A stretch of 64,000 bases of DNA from Diaminobutyricibacter sp049994905. Lineage in GTDB: Bacteria > Actinomycetota > Actinomycetes > Actinomycetales > Microbacteriaceae. The position numbers were made by a program, and so were the translations under genes. The stretch lies in assembly GCF_049994905.1 (NCBI RefSeq), contig NZ_CP188258.1, forward strand, positions 2,046,001 to 2,110,000, given 5' to 3'. The notes under the pieces were generated by a model. It had not been told where the DNA came from. It saw only the letters and a program-made list of their open reading frames with translations, and did no database searches. Of the stretch, positions 1-7,919 are shown one piece after another (the first letter of the stretch is position 1; the number at the start of each line of letters is the position of its first letter).

Positions 1-1
1 T

Positions 2-2056
2 CGCGCGCGACGACGCCCGGGCGACGAAGGCCGACCCGGATCGGACGACCCTGCGAACACGGTCGTCAAGGTACGCACGCCGCGCGAGCCCGAACTGATC
101 ACTGAGCCGCAGCGGGTCAAGGGTTCGACCAGGCTCGAGGCCAAGAAGCAGCGCCGCCGTGACGGCCGCGACGCCGGCCGTCGCCGGCCGGTCATCACCG
201 AGGCCGAGTTCCTCGCACGCCGCGAGTCCGTCGACCGCCAGATGATCGTCCGCTCGAAGAACGGCCGTATCCAGATCGGCGTTCTCGAAGACAAGGTGCT
301 CGTTGAGCACTACGTGGCAAGGTCGCAGGAAGCATCGCTGATCGGCAACGTCTACCTCGGTCGCGTGCAGAACGTGCTCCCGAGCATGGAGGCGGCGTTC
401 GTCGACATCGGCCGAGGCCGCAACGCGGTGCTCTATTCCGGCGAAGTCGACTGGGAGGCTGCCGAGACCGGTAACCAGCCGCGTCGCATCGAACTCGCGC
501 TCAAGCCGGGCGACCGGGTCCTCGTGCAGGTCACCAAAGACCCCGTCGGTCACAAGGGCGCTCGGCTGACCAGCCAGGTATCACTGCCCGGCCGCTACCT
601 CGTGTATGTGCCGAACGGTTCGATGAACGGCATCAGCCGCAAGCTGCCCGACACGGAGCGCGCCCGTCTCAAGAAAATCCTCAAGGACGTGCTCCCCGAG
701 AACGTCGGCGTGATCGTGCGCACGGCGGCCGAAGGTGCGACCGAGGAGCAGCTGACGCTCGACGTCACCAGGCTCACCGCACAGTGGGCCGACATCAGCA
801 AGCAGGTCGAGTCTGTGCAGGCGCCTGCCCTCCTCCACAGCGAGCCCGACCTGCTCATCAAGATCGTGCGCGACGTCTTCAACGAGGATTTCCAGAAGCT
901 CATCATCGCCGGCGACGACGCGCGCCAGACCATCGAGAGCTACCTCCGCCAGGTGGCACCCGACCTGCTCGACCGGGTCGAGCCATACAAGGGCGACCGT
1001 GACGCATTCGACGAGTTCCGCATCAGCGAGCAGATCGAGAAGGCGCTCGACCGCAAGGTGTGGCTGCCGTCGGGCGGCTCGCTGGTCATCGACCGCACCG
1101 AGGCCATGACGGTCGTCGATGTGAATACGGGCAAGTTCGTCGGGTCGGGCGGAAACCTCGAAGAGACGGTCACGAAGAACAATCTCGAGGCCGCTGAAGA
1201 GATCGTCCGCCAGCTTCGCCTGCGCGACATCGGCGGGATCATCGTCGTCGACTTCATCGATATGGTCCTCGAGACCAACCGCGACCTCGTGCTCCGTCGT
1301 CTGATCGAATGCCTGAGCCGCGACCGCACGAAGCACCAGGTCGCCGAGGTCACCTCGCTCGGACTCGTGCAGATGACACGCAAGAAGCTCGGCCTCGGCC
1401 TGCTCGAGACGTTCAGCGAGCCATGCGAGGTCTGTGCCGGACGCGGAGTGATCGTTCACCACGAGCCGGTGGTCAAACACCGTCCGCCGCAGCAGGCGCC
1501 GACCGAGCGTCGCCGCGGCCGCGGCGGCCAGCAGGGTGGCCAGCAGAACGCCGGCGGCGGTTCTGCGCCGTCGACGACTAACGGCGCGACCCACGCCATC
1601 ACCGATGACGCGAAGAACGCACTCGCCCAGATCGCCGCGAGCACGATCCTCGCCCACGCACACGACGAGCACGGCGCGGATGCTGCGCCTAGCGTCGAGG
1701 GCACCGACGAGACGGTTCACGGCAAGCATGTCGCCCCGCCTGTCGACGAAGCGTCCGGCGAGCTGGAGACCCCGGCATCCGTCGGTGCGGCCGCGGACAC
1801 CGTCGAAGCGGCAGCGCCTCCCGCCGAATCGTCGGAGACCGTTGCGATCCTCGACATTCCTGTCACCACGGCGCCGAAGAACAATCGCCGTGTGAAGGCG
1901 AAGGATGCCGAGCAGCTGCTGGACTCTGTACTCGACGCCCTGCCCCAGCCGAAGCAGCCGGGCCAGGGTCGCAGCCGCAACCGTCGGGTGACCACGGCAT
2001 CGCTGTCGGGCGGGGTCATCGCGTCCGAGGTCACGCGTACCGAGCCCGAAGACTGA
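2..2056 (+). CDS. rne: Ribonuclease E/G family protein, 5' end missing
   Basis: Endoribonuclease that starts mRNA decay and processes rRNA and tRNA precursors. The reading frame is open from the first bases of the window, and upstream of the ATG at 242 it encodes the basic RVKGSTRLEAKKQRRR-type stretch and ITEAEFLARRESVDRQMIVR that I know from actinobacterial RNase E. The gene therefore begins before the window and 242 is an internal Met. The S1-like RNA-binding region (GNVYLGRVQNVLPSMEAAFVDIG) and the DNase I-like catalytic core (VVDVNTGKFVG, then IIVVDFIDM) follow. The zinc-link CEVCAGRG lies close to the tail. The last 200 residues are low-complexity, rich in Ala, Glu and Arg, as expected for a disordered scaffold or RNA-binding tail. 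The stop abuts the convergent DUF4031 gene with no intergenic base. Confidence 0.95.
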   Translation, partial: RARRRPGDEGRPGSDDPANTVVKVRTPREPELITEPQRVKGSTRLEAKKQRRRDGRDAGRRRPVITEAEFLARRESVDRQMIVRSKNGRIQIGVLEDKVLVEHYVARSQEASLIGNVYLGRVQNVLPSMEAAFVDIGRGRNAVLYSGEVDWEAAETGNQPRRIELALKPGDRVLVQVTKDPVGHKGARLTSQVSLPGRYLVYVPNGSMNGISRKLPDTERARLKKILKDVLPENVGVIVRTAAEGATEEQLTLDVTRLTAQWADISKQVESVQAPALLHSEPDLLIKIVRDVFNEDFQKLIIAGDDARQTIESYLRQVAPDLLDRVEPYKGDRDAFDEFRISEQIEKALDRKVWLPSGGSLVIDRTEAMTVVDVNTGKFVGSGGNLEETVTKNNLEAAEEIVRQLRLRDIGGIIVVDFIDMVLETNRDLVLRRLIECLSRDRTKHQVAEVTSLGLVQMTRKKLGLGLLETFSEPCEVCAGRGVIVHHEPVVKHRPPQQAPTERRRGRGGQQGGQQNAGGGSAPSTTNGATHAITDDAKNALAQIAASTILAHAHDEHGADAAPSVEGTDETVHGKHVAPPVDEASGELETPASVGAAADTVEAAAPPAESSETVAILDIPVTTAPKNNRRVKAKDAEQLLDSVLDALPQPKQPGQGRSRNRRVTTASLSGGVIASEVTRTEPED

Positions 2057-2341
2057 TCAGCCCTGCGGCCGGTGGGCTGCGCGGTCCTTCGCCGGGATCC
2101 GGAGTCCACTGGCCCGCAGGCGTCTGACCAGCTCCTTGCCGGTCACGGCGCTCGCCCCGGCGTTCACGAGCTGGTCGTACATCTCCGCCGGAACGTCATA
2201 GTGGTCGAGGTCGAACGCGCGCGACCGGATGCCGTTCGCGGCGGCGAAATCGTGCAGTTCGCTGAGAGACTCGTCGCTCACCACGTGCGACCACAGCGTG
2301 CCGTGCGCAGGCCACGCAGGGGGATCGATCAGCACCGTCAT
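2057..2341 (-). CDS. DUF4031 domain-containing protein
   Basis: Small protein of 94 residues starting MTVLIDPPAWPAHGTLWSHV, which I recognise as the start of the DUF4031 family. No biochemical function is known to me. It is soluble, with no signal peptide or membrane segment. It carries conserved-looking aromatic and acidic positions (WSHVVSD, FDLDHYDVP) and a C-terminal helix with GKELVRRLRASGLR. It converges on rne, their stops are adjacent, and it is divergent from rplU. The family is often found beside rne and rplU in Microbacteriaceae, so this is a conserved neighbourhood rather than an insertion. Confidence 0.8.
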   Translation of the reverse strand: MTVLIDPPAWPAHGTLWSHVVSDESLSELHDFAAANGIRSRAFDLDHYDVPAEMYDQLVNAGASAVTGKELVRRLRASGLRIPAKDRAAHRPQG

Positions 2342-2432
2342 AGGATGATTGTAGGAACCGGCCGTTCCCGAAAGCGTGGACCTGGGTCCGCGCCGCGCCG
2401 CGAATTGACCGGGAAGGACCCATCAGCTAAAG

Positions 2433-2460
2433 TTGACCGTTGGTGTGTGTTGGGCATAGC
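2433..2460 (+). promoter_or_regulatory. Candidate promoter of rplU–rpmA
   Basis: TTGACC at 2433–2438 and CATAGC at 2455–2460 are separated by 16 bases. The -35 is good and the -10 is weak. If used, the transcript has a leader of about 140 bases before the GTG of rplU, long enough for a regulatory structure. Confidence 0.35.
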
Positions 2461-2606
2461 CCGCACGTTTGCCATGGTTTTCTGAGAGGTGGAGCGCCGA
2501 AAGCGGGACTCCAGTCTCACCAGTGACTCCCTGAAGATAAAGCAGGAACTGCAACAGCAGCTTTTCGAAGCGCGGGTGCGGATCCCCAGAGAAAAGGTAC
2601 GTAAAA

Positions 2607-2915
2607 GTGGTTTACGCAGTTGTGCGCGCCGGTGGTCGGCAAGAAAAGGTCGAGGTCGGCACCATCGTGACGATGGACCGCATCAAGGCCGACAAGGACG
2701 GCAACGTCGAGCTGGCTGCTGTGCTGCTTGTTGACGGTGACAAGATCACCTCCGACGCAAAGTCGCTCGCCAAGGTGAAGGTCACCGCCGAGGTCCTCGG
2801 AGACCTCCGCGGCCCGAAGATCGTCATCCAGAAGTTCAAGAACAAGACCGGCTACAAGAAGCGCCAGGGCCACCGTCAGGAGCTCACGCGCGTCAAGATC
2901 ACCGGCATCGCGTAG
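2607..2915 (+). CDS. rplU: 50S ribosomal protein L21
   Basis: Large-subunit protein that binds 23S rRNA. The 102-residue product has the usual family length and starts MVYAVVRAGGRQEKVEVG. It ends with the basic KFKNKTGYKKRQGHRQ and TRVKITGI signature of L21. The start is GTG at 2607, preceded by the purine-rich GAGAAAAGG at 2590–2597. It is followed after 30 bases by rpmA, the standard rplU–rpmA operon. Confidence 0.97.
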   Translation: MVYAVVRAGGRQEKVEVGTIVTMDRIKADKDGNVELAAVLLVDGDKITSDAKSLAKVKVTAEVLGDLRGPKIVIQKFKNKTGYKKRQGHRQELTRVKITGIA

Positions 2916-2945
2916 CGCCGACACAAGGCTTAGGAGAAGAAGCAG

Positions 2946-3200
2946 ATGGCACATAAAAAGGGAGCGAGCTCCACTCGCAACGGCCGTGACTCGAACGCCC
3001 AGCGCCTCGGCGTGAAGCGCTTCGGTGGCCAGGTCGTCAGCGCCGGCGAGATCATCGTCCGCCAGCGCGGCACCCACTTTCACCCCGGCGTGAACGTCGG
3101 CCGTGGCGGCGACGACACCCTCTTCGCCCTCGCCGCCGGTGCGGTCGAGTTCGGCAACAAGGGCGGCCGCAAGGTCGTCAACATCGTGGTCGACGCCTAA
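2946..3200 (+). CDS. rpmA: 50S ribosomal protein L27
   Basis: Large-subunit protein whose N-terminal tail reaches the peptidyl transferase centre. The 84-residue product starts MAHKKGASSTRNGRDSNAQR and contains LGVKRFGGQVV and the RGTHFHPG motif. The N-terminus begins directly with AHKKG, so the cleavable extension found in Firmicutes L27 is absent. A Shine-Dalgarno sequence (AGGAGAAG) lies before the ATG. A strong hairpin ends the operon before obgE. Confidence 0.97.
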   Translation: MAHKKGASSTRNGRDSNAQRLGVKRFGGQVVSAGEIIVRQRGTHFHPGVNVGRGGDDTLFALAAGAVEFGNKGGRKVVNIVVDA

Positions 3201-3225
3201 CCAGCACCAGACACACACGGCTTTT

Positions 3226-3260
3226 CGGATGGGCGAGCTTCGGCTCGCCCATCCGTGTTT
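3226..3260 (+). terminator. Rho-independent terminator after rpmA
   Basis: A 13-base-pair perfect stem (CGGATGGGCGAGC paired with GCTCGCCCATCCG) is closed by a TTCG tetraloop and followed by TGTTTG. It separates rplU–rpmA from obgE. Confidence 0.85.
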
Positions 3261-3328
3261 GAGGCCCACGGCGAATCCTCGCCACGCAGTACCGTAGTCC
3301 CTAGCAAACAAGCGCACCTGGAGTATCG

Positions 3329-4870
3329 ATGGCAACGTTCGTGGATCACGTGACGTTGCACCTGCGCGCCGGTAACGGCGGTAACGGGTGTGTCTCGGTT
3401 CGTCGCGAGAAGTTCAAACCTCTGGCCGGGCCTGATGGAGGCAACGGCGGCAACGGCGGCGACATCGTTCTGGTGGCGGACCCCCAGGTCACGACGCTGC
3501 TCGGCTATCACCGCAATCCCCACCGCTCGTCCGACAACGGCGGCTTCGGCATGGGCGACCACCGCAGCGGCCACACGGGTGAAGAACTCGAATTGCCCGT
3601 TCCGCTCGGCACGGTCGTCAAAGACGTTGAGGGCAACGAGCTCGTCGACATGAACGAGCCCGGCATGCGCTTCGTCGTCGCCCCGGGAGGCCAGGGCGGT
3701 CTCGGCAACGCCGCGCTCGCGTCGACCAAACGCAAGGCTCCCGGCTTCGCCCTGCTCGGTACTCCGGGCTGGGAGGGCGACGTCAACCTCGAGTTGAAGA
3801 CTGTCGCCGACATCGCCCTCGTCGGCTACCCGTCCGCCGGCAAGTCGAGCCTCGTGGCTGCGATTTCGGCAGCGAAGCCGAAGATCGCCGACTACCCTTT
3901 CACGACCCTTCACCCGAACCTCGGTGTGGTTCAGGCCGGCGAGGTGCGGTACACGGTGGCGGATGTCCCCGGACTCATCGAAGGAGCGAGCGAAGGCAAG
4001 GGCCTCGGCCTCGAATTCCTGCGCCATGTCGAGCGTTGCAGCGCGTTGCTGCATGTGCTCGACTGTGCGACCCTCGAGCCCGGCCGGGACCCGCTCACCG
4101 ACCTCGACGTCATCCTCGCCGAGCTGGCCGCGTACCCGGTGCCTGACGGTCAGGTGCCACTCCTGGAACGCCCACAGCTGATCGCCCTCAACAAGGTCGA
4201 CGTTCCCGATGCTCGCGAGCTGGCCGACTTCGTGCGTCCGGAGCTCGAATCGCGCGGCTACCGCGTGTTCGAGATCTCCACCGTGAGCCACGAAGGGCTT
4301 CGTCCGCTGTCGTTCGCCCTAGCCGAGGTCGTCGAGAGGGCTCGCGCAGAGGCCGCCGCCGCCGAACTGATCAGGCCCCGCATCGTCATCCGCCCGAAGC
4401 CGGTCGACGAGGGCGGCTTCGTGGTGCGGGTCGAGGGCGGCTCGTTCGGCAACGTCTACCGCATCCTCGGAGCGAAACCCGAACGCTGGGTCGCCCAGAC
4501 GGACTTCGCAAACGACGAGGCGGTTGGCTTCCTGGCGGACCGCCTGGCGAAGCTGGGCGTCGAAGACGAGCTGTTCAAGGCAGGCGCCGTGGCCGGATCG
4601 ACAGTCGTCATCGGGCACGACAACGGCGTGGTCTTCGACTGGGAGCCGACGCTGACGTCGACCGCCGAATTGCTCACCGCGCCACGCGGAACGGATGCCC
4701 GCCTCGATGCCAGCAGCCGACCGACGCGCAACCAGCGCCGTGAAGAGTACTTCGAGCGCATGGACGCGAAAGCCGAAGCGCGTGCGGAACTCCTCCGGGA
4801 GCGCGACGCGGGCCTCTGGCACGATGACGAAGGCTTTGAAATCTCACGCGAGGAGACCGACCCGGAATGA
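3329..4870 (+). CDS. obgE: Obg family GTPase (ObgE/CgtA)
   Basis: Ribosome-associated GTPase in 50S assembly and stress control. The 513-residue product has three parts. The glycine-rich Obg fold covers residues 1 to about 158 (AGNGGNGCVSVRREKF, GPDGGNGGNGGD). The G domain has the P-loop GYPSAGKSS at 166–174, DVPG at 212–215 and NKVD at 288–291. A C-terminal OCT domain follows (FVVRVEGGSFGNVYRILG onward), with an acidic and basic tail. The ATG at 3329 has a weak upstream CTGGAG. The stop overlaps the proB start by four bases (ATGA), so the two are probably translationally coupled. Confidence 0.96.
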   Translation: MATFVDHVTLHLRAGNGGNGCVSVRREKFKPLAGPDGGNGGNGGDIVLVADPQVTTLLGYHRNPHRSSDNGGFGMGDHRSGHTGEELELPVPLGTVVKDVEGNELVDMNEPGMRFVVAPGGQGGLGNAALASTKRKAPGFALLGTPGWEGDVNLELKTVADIALVGYPSAGKSSLVAAISAAKPKIADYPFTTLHPNLGVVQAGEVRYTVADVPGLIEGASEGKGLGLEFLRHVERCSALLHVLDCATLEPGRDPLTDLDVILAELAAYPVPDGQVPLLERPQLIALNKVDVPDARELADFVRPELESRGYRVFEISTVSHEGLRPLSFALAEVVERARAEAAAAELIRPRIVIRPKPVDEGGFVVRVEGGSFGNVYRILGAKPERWVAQTDFANDEAVGFLADRLAKLGVEDELFKAGAVAGSTVVIGHDNGVVFDWEPTLTSTAELLTAPRGTDARLDASSRPTRNQRREEYFERMDAKAEARAELLRERDAGLWHDDEGFEISREETDPE

Positions 4871-5667
4871 CGATCGCGGATCGCAGCCAGGTTCCCGCCG
4901 CGAGACGCGTCGTCGTGAAGGTGGGCTCATCGTCCATCAGCGGTGACAACGCGGGACAGATCGCGCCGCTCGTCGATGCCCTCGCGGAAGCGCACGGGCG
5001 GGGCACCCAGGTCATCCTGGTCTCCTCGGGCGCGATCGCGACCGGCATGCCGTACCTGGCGCTCGATTCCCGGCCGACCGACCTGGCCACCCAGCAGGCG
5101 GCAGCGGCCGTCGGCCAGAACGTGCTCATCTACCGCTACCAGGACAGCCTCGACCGTTACGACATCGTCGCGGGCCAGGTTCTGCTGACTGCGGGTGACA
5201 TGGAGACCCCGACGCACCGGGTCAATGCACAACGCGCCATGGAACGCCTGCTCGACCTGCGCATCCTGCCCATCGTCAATGAGAACGACACCGTCGCGAC
5301 CCACGAGATCCGATTCGGCGACAACGACCGCCTGGCGGCTCTCGTCGCCCTCCTCGTCAAGGCCGACCTGCTCGTCCTGCTCTCCGACGTCGACGCGCTC
5401 TACACCAAGCCGCCGCACGATCCCGGTGCCGTGCGCATCGATGAGGTCGCCTTCGACGACCCGCTCGAGGGAGTCGAGATCGGGTCGACCGGTCTCTCGG
5501 GGCTCGGAACCGGTGGTGCGCTGACCAAGGTCTCCGCTGCACGCCAGGCCGCAGAGGAAGGCACGGCGGTCATCCTCACGGCGACCACCATGGTCAGGGA
5601 TGCGCTCCGCGGCGAAGCCGTCGGCACCTGGTTCGCGCCAGCCCAGCAGGATCGAACGCTTCAGTAA
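4867..5667 (+). CDS. proB: Glutamate 5-kinase
   Basis: First step of proline synthesis: ATP-dependent phosphorylation of glutamate to gamma-glutamyl phosphate in the cytosol. The amino acid kinase fold shows KVGSSS at residues 18–23, SSGAIATG at 53–60, NENDTV at 138–143 and FGDND at 150–154. The protein is 266 residues long, about 100 shorter than the E. coli enzyme, because the C-terminal PUA domain is absent. Kinase-only forms are known in the family, so this is not necessarily a truncation. It overlaps obgE by four bases and is followed after nine bases by proA. Confidence 0.95.
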   Translation: MTIADRSQVPAARRVVVKVGSSSISGDNAGQIAPLVDALAEAHGRGTQVILVSSGAIATGMPYLALDSRPTDLATQQAAAAVGQNVLIYRYQDSLDRYDIVAGQVLLTAGDMETPTHRVNAQRAMERLLDLRILPIVNENDTVATHEIRFGDNDRLAALVALLVKADLLVLLSDVDALYTKPPHDPGAVRIDEVAFDDPLEGVEIGSTGLSGLGTGGALTKVSAARQAAEEGTAVILTATTMVRDALRGEAVGTWFAPAQQDRTLQ

Positions 5668-5670
5668 GCT
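5665..5670 (+). promoter_or_regulatory. Candidate -10 element for a leaderless proA transcript
   Basis: TAAGCT overlaps the proB stop codon and lies exactly six bases before the proA ATG. This spacing would start transcription at the start codon itself. It would give proA a promoter of its own in addition to read-through from proB. Confidence 0.45.
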
Positions 5671-5676
5671 TGTCCC

Positions 5677-6945
5677 ATGGCTGAGACCACGCTGGACCGC
5701 GCAACTCTCTTCGACAAGCTCACCGCTGCCAAGGCGGCATCGATCGTGCTCGCGACGGCGACGACGGCGCAGAAAGACGTCGGCCTGACGGCCATCGCAT
5801 CCGGAATCCGGGCGTCGGCGCGTGACGTCCTTGAAGCGAACGAGCTCGATCTCGCGAACGGACGTGAGAACGGTCTCTCGGCCGGTCTTATCGACCGGCT
5901 CACGCTGACCGAGGCGCGCCTCGACGGCCTGGCGGATGCAGTGCTCGAGGTCAGTGCGCTCACCGACCCGGTCGGTCAGGCGGTTCGCGGCAGCGCTCTG
6001 CCCAACGGTGTGCAGATCACCCAGGTGCGTGTTCCGTTCGGGGTGGTCGGGGCGATCTATGAGGCGCGGCCGAACGTGACCGTCGACATCGCTGCGCTGG
6101 CACTCAAGAGCGGCAACGCCGCAGTCCTCCGCGGAGGAAGCGCGGCCATCAACACCAATCGCGTGCTCGTCGATGTGATCCGGTCCGCCCTGGCGTCCGC
6201 CGGGCTGCCGGCGGAGTCCGTGCAGACGATCGACGAATTCGGCCGGGAGGGCGCGACGGAGCTCATGAAAGCTCGTGGTCTCGTCGACGTGCTCATTCCG
6301 CGGGGGAGCGCCGAGCTGATCTCGACGGTCGTCCTCGAGTCCACGGTGCCGGTGATCGAGACGGGTGCGGGCGTCGTGCACATCTTCCTCGACGAATCCG
6401 CCCGAAACGACTGGGCGGTCGAGATCGTGCACAACGCCAAGGTGCAGCGGCCGAGCGTGTGCAACGCGGTCGAGACCGTTCTCGTCCACGCCGCAGCCGC
6501 AGACCGGCTCCTTCCGCTGATCGCCGACAGACTGGGCGAATCGGGTGTGACCATCCACGCGGATGAGCGGGCACGCGCCATCCTGCCGTTCGCCGTCGCC
6601 GCAGTCGACGAAGACTGGTCGACGGAGCACATGAGCCTGGATGTCTCGGTGAAAGTGGTTGACACGATCGACGAGGCCATGGCGCACATCCGCCGGTATT
6701 CGACCCAGCACACCGAGTCGATCATCACCAACGACCTGCAGAACGCAGAACGATTCCTTGCCGAAGTCGACTCAGCCGTGGTCATGGTCAATGCGTCGAC
6801 GCGTTTCAGCGACGGGGGCGAATTCGGGTTCGGTGCAGAAGTCGGGATCTCGACGCAGAAGCTCCACGCGCGCGGTCCGATGGGTCTGCCCGAGCTCACC
6901 AGCACCAAGTGGCTCGTGCGCGGATCAGGTCAAACCCGCGCCTGA
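5677..6945 (+). CDS. proA: Glutamate-5-semialdehyde dehydrogenase
   Basis: Second step of proline synthesis: NADPH-dependent reduction of gamma-glutamyl phosphate to glutamate-5-semialdehyde. The 422-residue product is of usual length for the ALDH-like family. Motifs include VPFGVVGAIYEARPNVT near residues 119–135, SGNAAVLRGG near 145–154 and the catalytic cysteine Cys262 in QRPSVCNAVET. The C-terminal end reads GPMGLPELTSTKWLVRG, typical for ProA. There is no Shine-Dalgarno sequence before the ATG, and a -10-like TAAGCT sits six bases upstream. Confidence 0.96.
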   Translation: MAETTLDRATLFDKLTAAKAASIVLATATTAQKDVGLTAIASGIRASARDVLEANELDLANGRENGLSAGLIDRLTLTEARLDGLADAVLEVSALTDPVGQAVRGSALPNGVQITQVRVPFGVVGAIYEARPNVTVDIAALALKSGNAAVLRGGSAAINTNRVLVDVIRSALASAGLPAESVQTIDEFGREGATELMKARGLVDVLIPRGSAELISTVVLESTVPVIETGAGVVHIFLDESARNDWAVEIVHNAKVQRPSVCNAVETVLVHAAAADRLLPLIADRLGESGVTIHADERARAILPFAVAAVDEDWSTEHMSLDVSVKVVDTIDEAMAHIRRYSTQHTESIITNDLQNAERFLAEVDSAVVMVNASTRFSDGGEFGFGAEVGISTQKLHARGPMGLPELTSTKWLVRGSGQTRA

Positions 6946-7003
6946 GCCGCCGCTGACACGCGGCTGGGCGGGCACTATGCCAGGACTGGGAGTGTTGGCG
7001 CAC

Positions 7004-7009
7004 TAGACT
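7004..7009 (+). promoter_or_regulatory. Candidate -10 element before the small membrane protein and nadD
   Basis: TAGACT fits the TANNNT form. A transcript starting about six bases downstream would carry a 30-base leader with the AGGAAAGGAA Shine-Dalgarno before the ATG at 7048. No clear -35 is visible. Confidence 0.4.
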
Positions 7010-7047
7010 GTGGGGTGGCGTTCGCGCCGAGGAAAGGAACAACCACG

Positions 7048-7305
7048 ATGTCATTCGCGACGGCCCTTCTGGCCCAGACTGAGCCCACGACTCAGCTTTT
7101 CATGCCGCCGTGGGGGTTCGGCCTCACCGCCATCATCATCTTCGCGGTCCTGGCTTTCGTCATCTGGACCTATCGTGATGTCGCCAACCGTCACAGCCAC
7201 CGCACCGGGCCGCACGCAGCCGAGCACGCGACCGCGCCGGGCGCGACCCACCACGGCACCGGGCACCCGACCGAGTCCGCGCATCCCACCGAGTCCGGGC
7301 GCTGA
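7048..7305 (+). CDS. Small single-pass membrane protein, unknown function
   Basis: An 85-residue protein with a short N-terminal part, one hydrophobic segment at about residues 18–40 (WGFGLTAIIIFAVLAFVIWTY) and a His-, Thr- and Pro-rich cytosolic tail containing repeated GHPTES/AHPTES units. I chose the ATG at 7048 because AGGAAAGGAA sits just upstream. An in-frame GTG at 7015 would add 11 residues but has no ribosome binding site. It lies between proA and nadD, 11 bases before the latter. I do not recognise the family, and the His-rich tail could bind metal, but that is speculation. Confidence 0.65.
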   Translation: MSFATALLAQTEPTTQLFMPPWGFGLTAIIIFAVLAFVIWTYRDVANRHSHRTGPHAAEHATAPGATHHGTGHPTESAHPTESGR

Positions 7306-7316
7306 ACCCGGATCGC

Positions 7317-7919
7317 ATGGTACTGCCGGAGAAGCGCCGCCCACGCATCGGCGTGATGGGTGGAACGTTCGATCCGATCCACCATGGGCACCTCGTGGCA
7401 GCGAGTGAAGTCGCCCAGTCGTTCGACCTCGACGAGGTCATCTTCGTGCCGACCGGTCAACCGTGGCAGAAGGGTGCCGTGTCGACGGGCGAGCACCGGT
7501 ATCTGATGACGGTGATCGCAACCGCATCGAACCCGCGCTTCACGGTGAGCCGCGTCGATATCGATCGCGAGGGGCCGACCTACACGATCGACACGCTCTC
7601 CGACATCCACCGGTCCCGCCCGGAAGCCGAGCTGTTCTTCATCACCGGGGCCGACGCGATCGCGCAGATCCTCAGCTGGCGCGACGTGAACGAGCTGTGG
7701 GCGCTCGCGCATTTCGTCGCTGTGAGTCGCCCGGGACATGACCTGACCATTTCAGGATTGCCAAACCAGGACGTAAGCTTGTTGGAGGTTCCGGCCTTGG
7801 CAATCTCGTCAACCGACTGTCGGAGCCGGGTGAGCAGGGGATTCCCCGTCTGGTATCTCGTACCTGACGGTGTTGTTCAGTACATCTCCAAACACCATCT
7901 GTATCGGAGTGTGGCATGA
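7317..7919 (+). CDS. nadD: Nicotinate-nucleotide adenylyltransferase
   Basis: Makes deamido-NAD from nicotinate mononucleotide and ATP in the cytosol, the shared step of de novo and salvage NAD synthesis. The 200-residue product has the nucleotidyltransferase signature GGTFDPIHHGH at residues 15–25 and the C-terminal ISSTDCRSR at 163–171, which corresponds to the family's ISST.iR nucleotide-binding motif. The stop overlaps the start of the next gene by four bases (ATGA). It lies upstream of rsfS, as in most actinobacteria. Confidence 0.95.
   Translation: MVLPEKRRPRIGVMGGTFDPIHHGHLVAASEVAQSFDLDEVIFVPTGQPWQKGAVSTGEHRYLMTVIATASNPRFTVSRVDIDREGPTYTIDTLSDIHRSRPEAELFFITGADAIAQILSWRDVNELWALAHFVAVSRPGHDLTISGLPNQDVSLLEVPALAISSTDCRSRVSRGFPVWYLVPDGVVQYISKHHLYRSVA

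Noticed and set aside
4927..6711. A 594-codon open frame on the minus strand opposite proB and proA
   Set aside because: It lies entirely opposite two well-supported genes. Long antisense frames are common in GC-rich DNA because of codon bias, and the translation has no recognisable motif.
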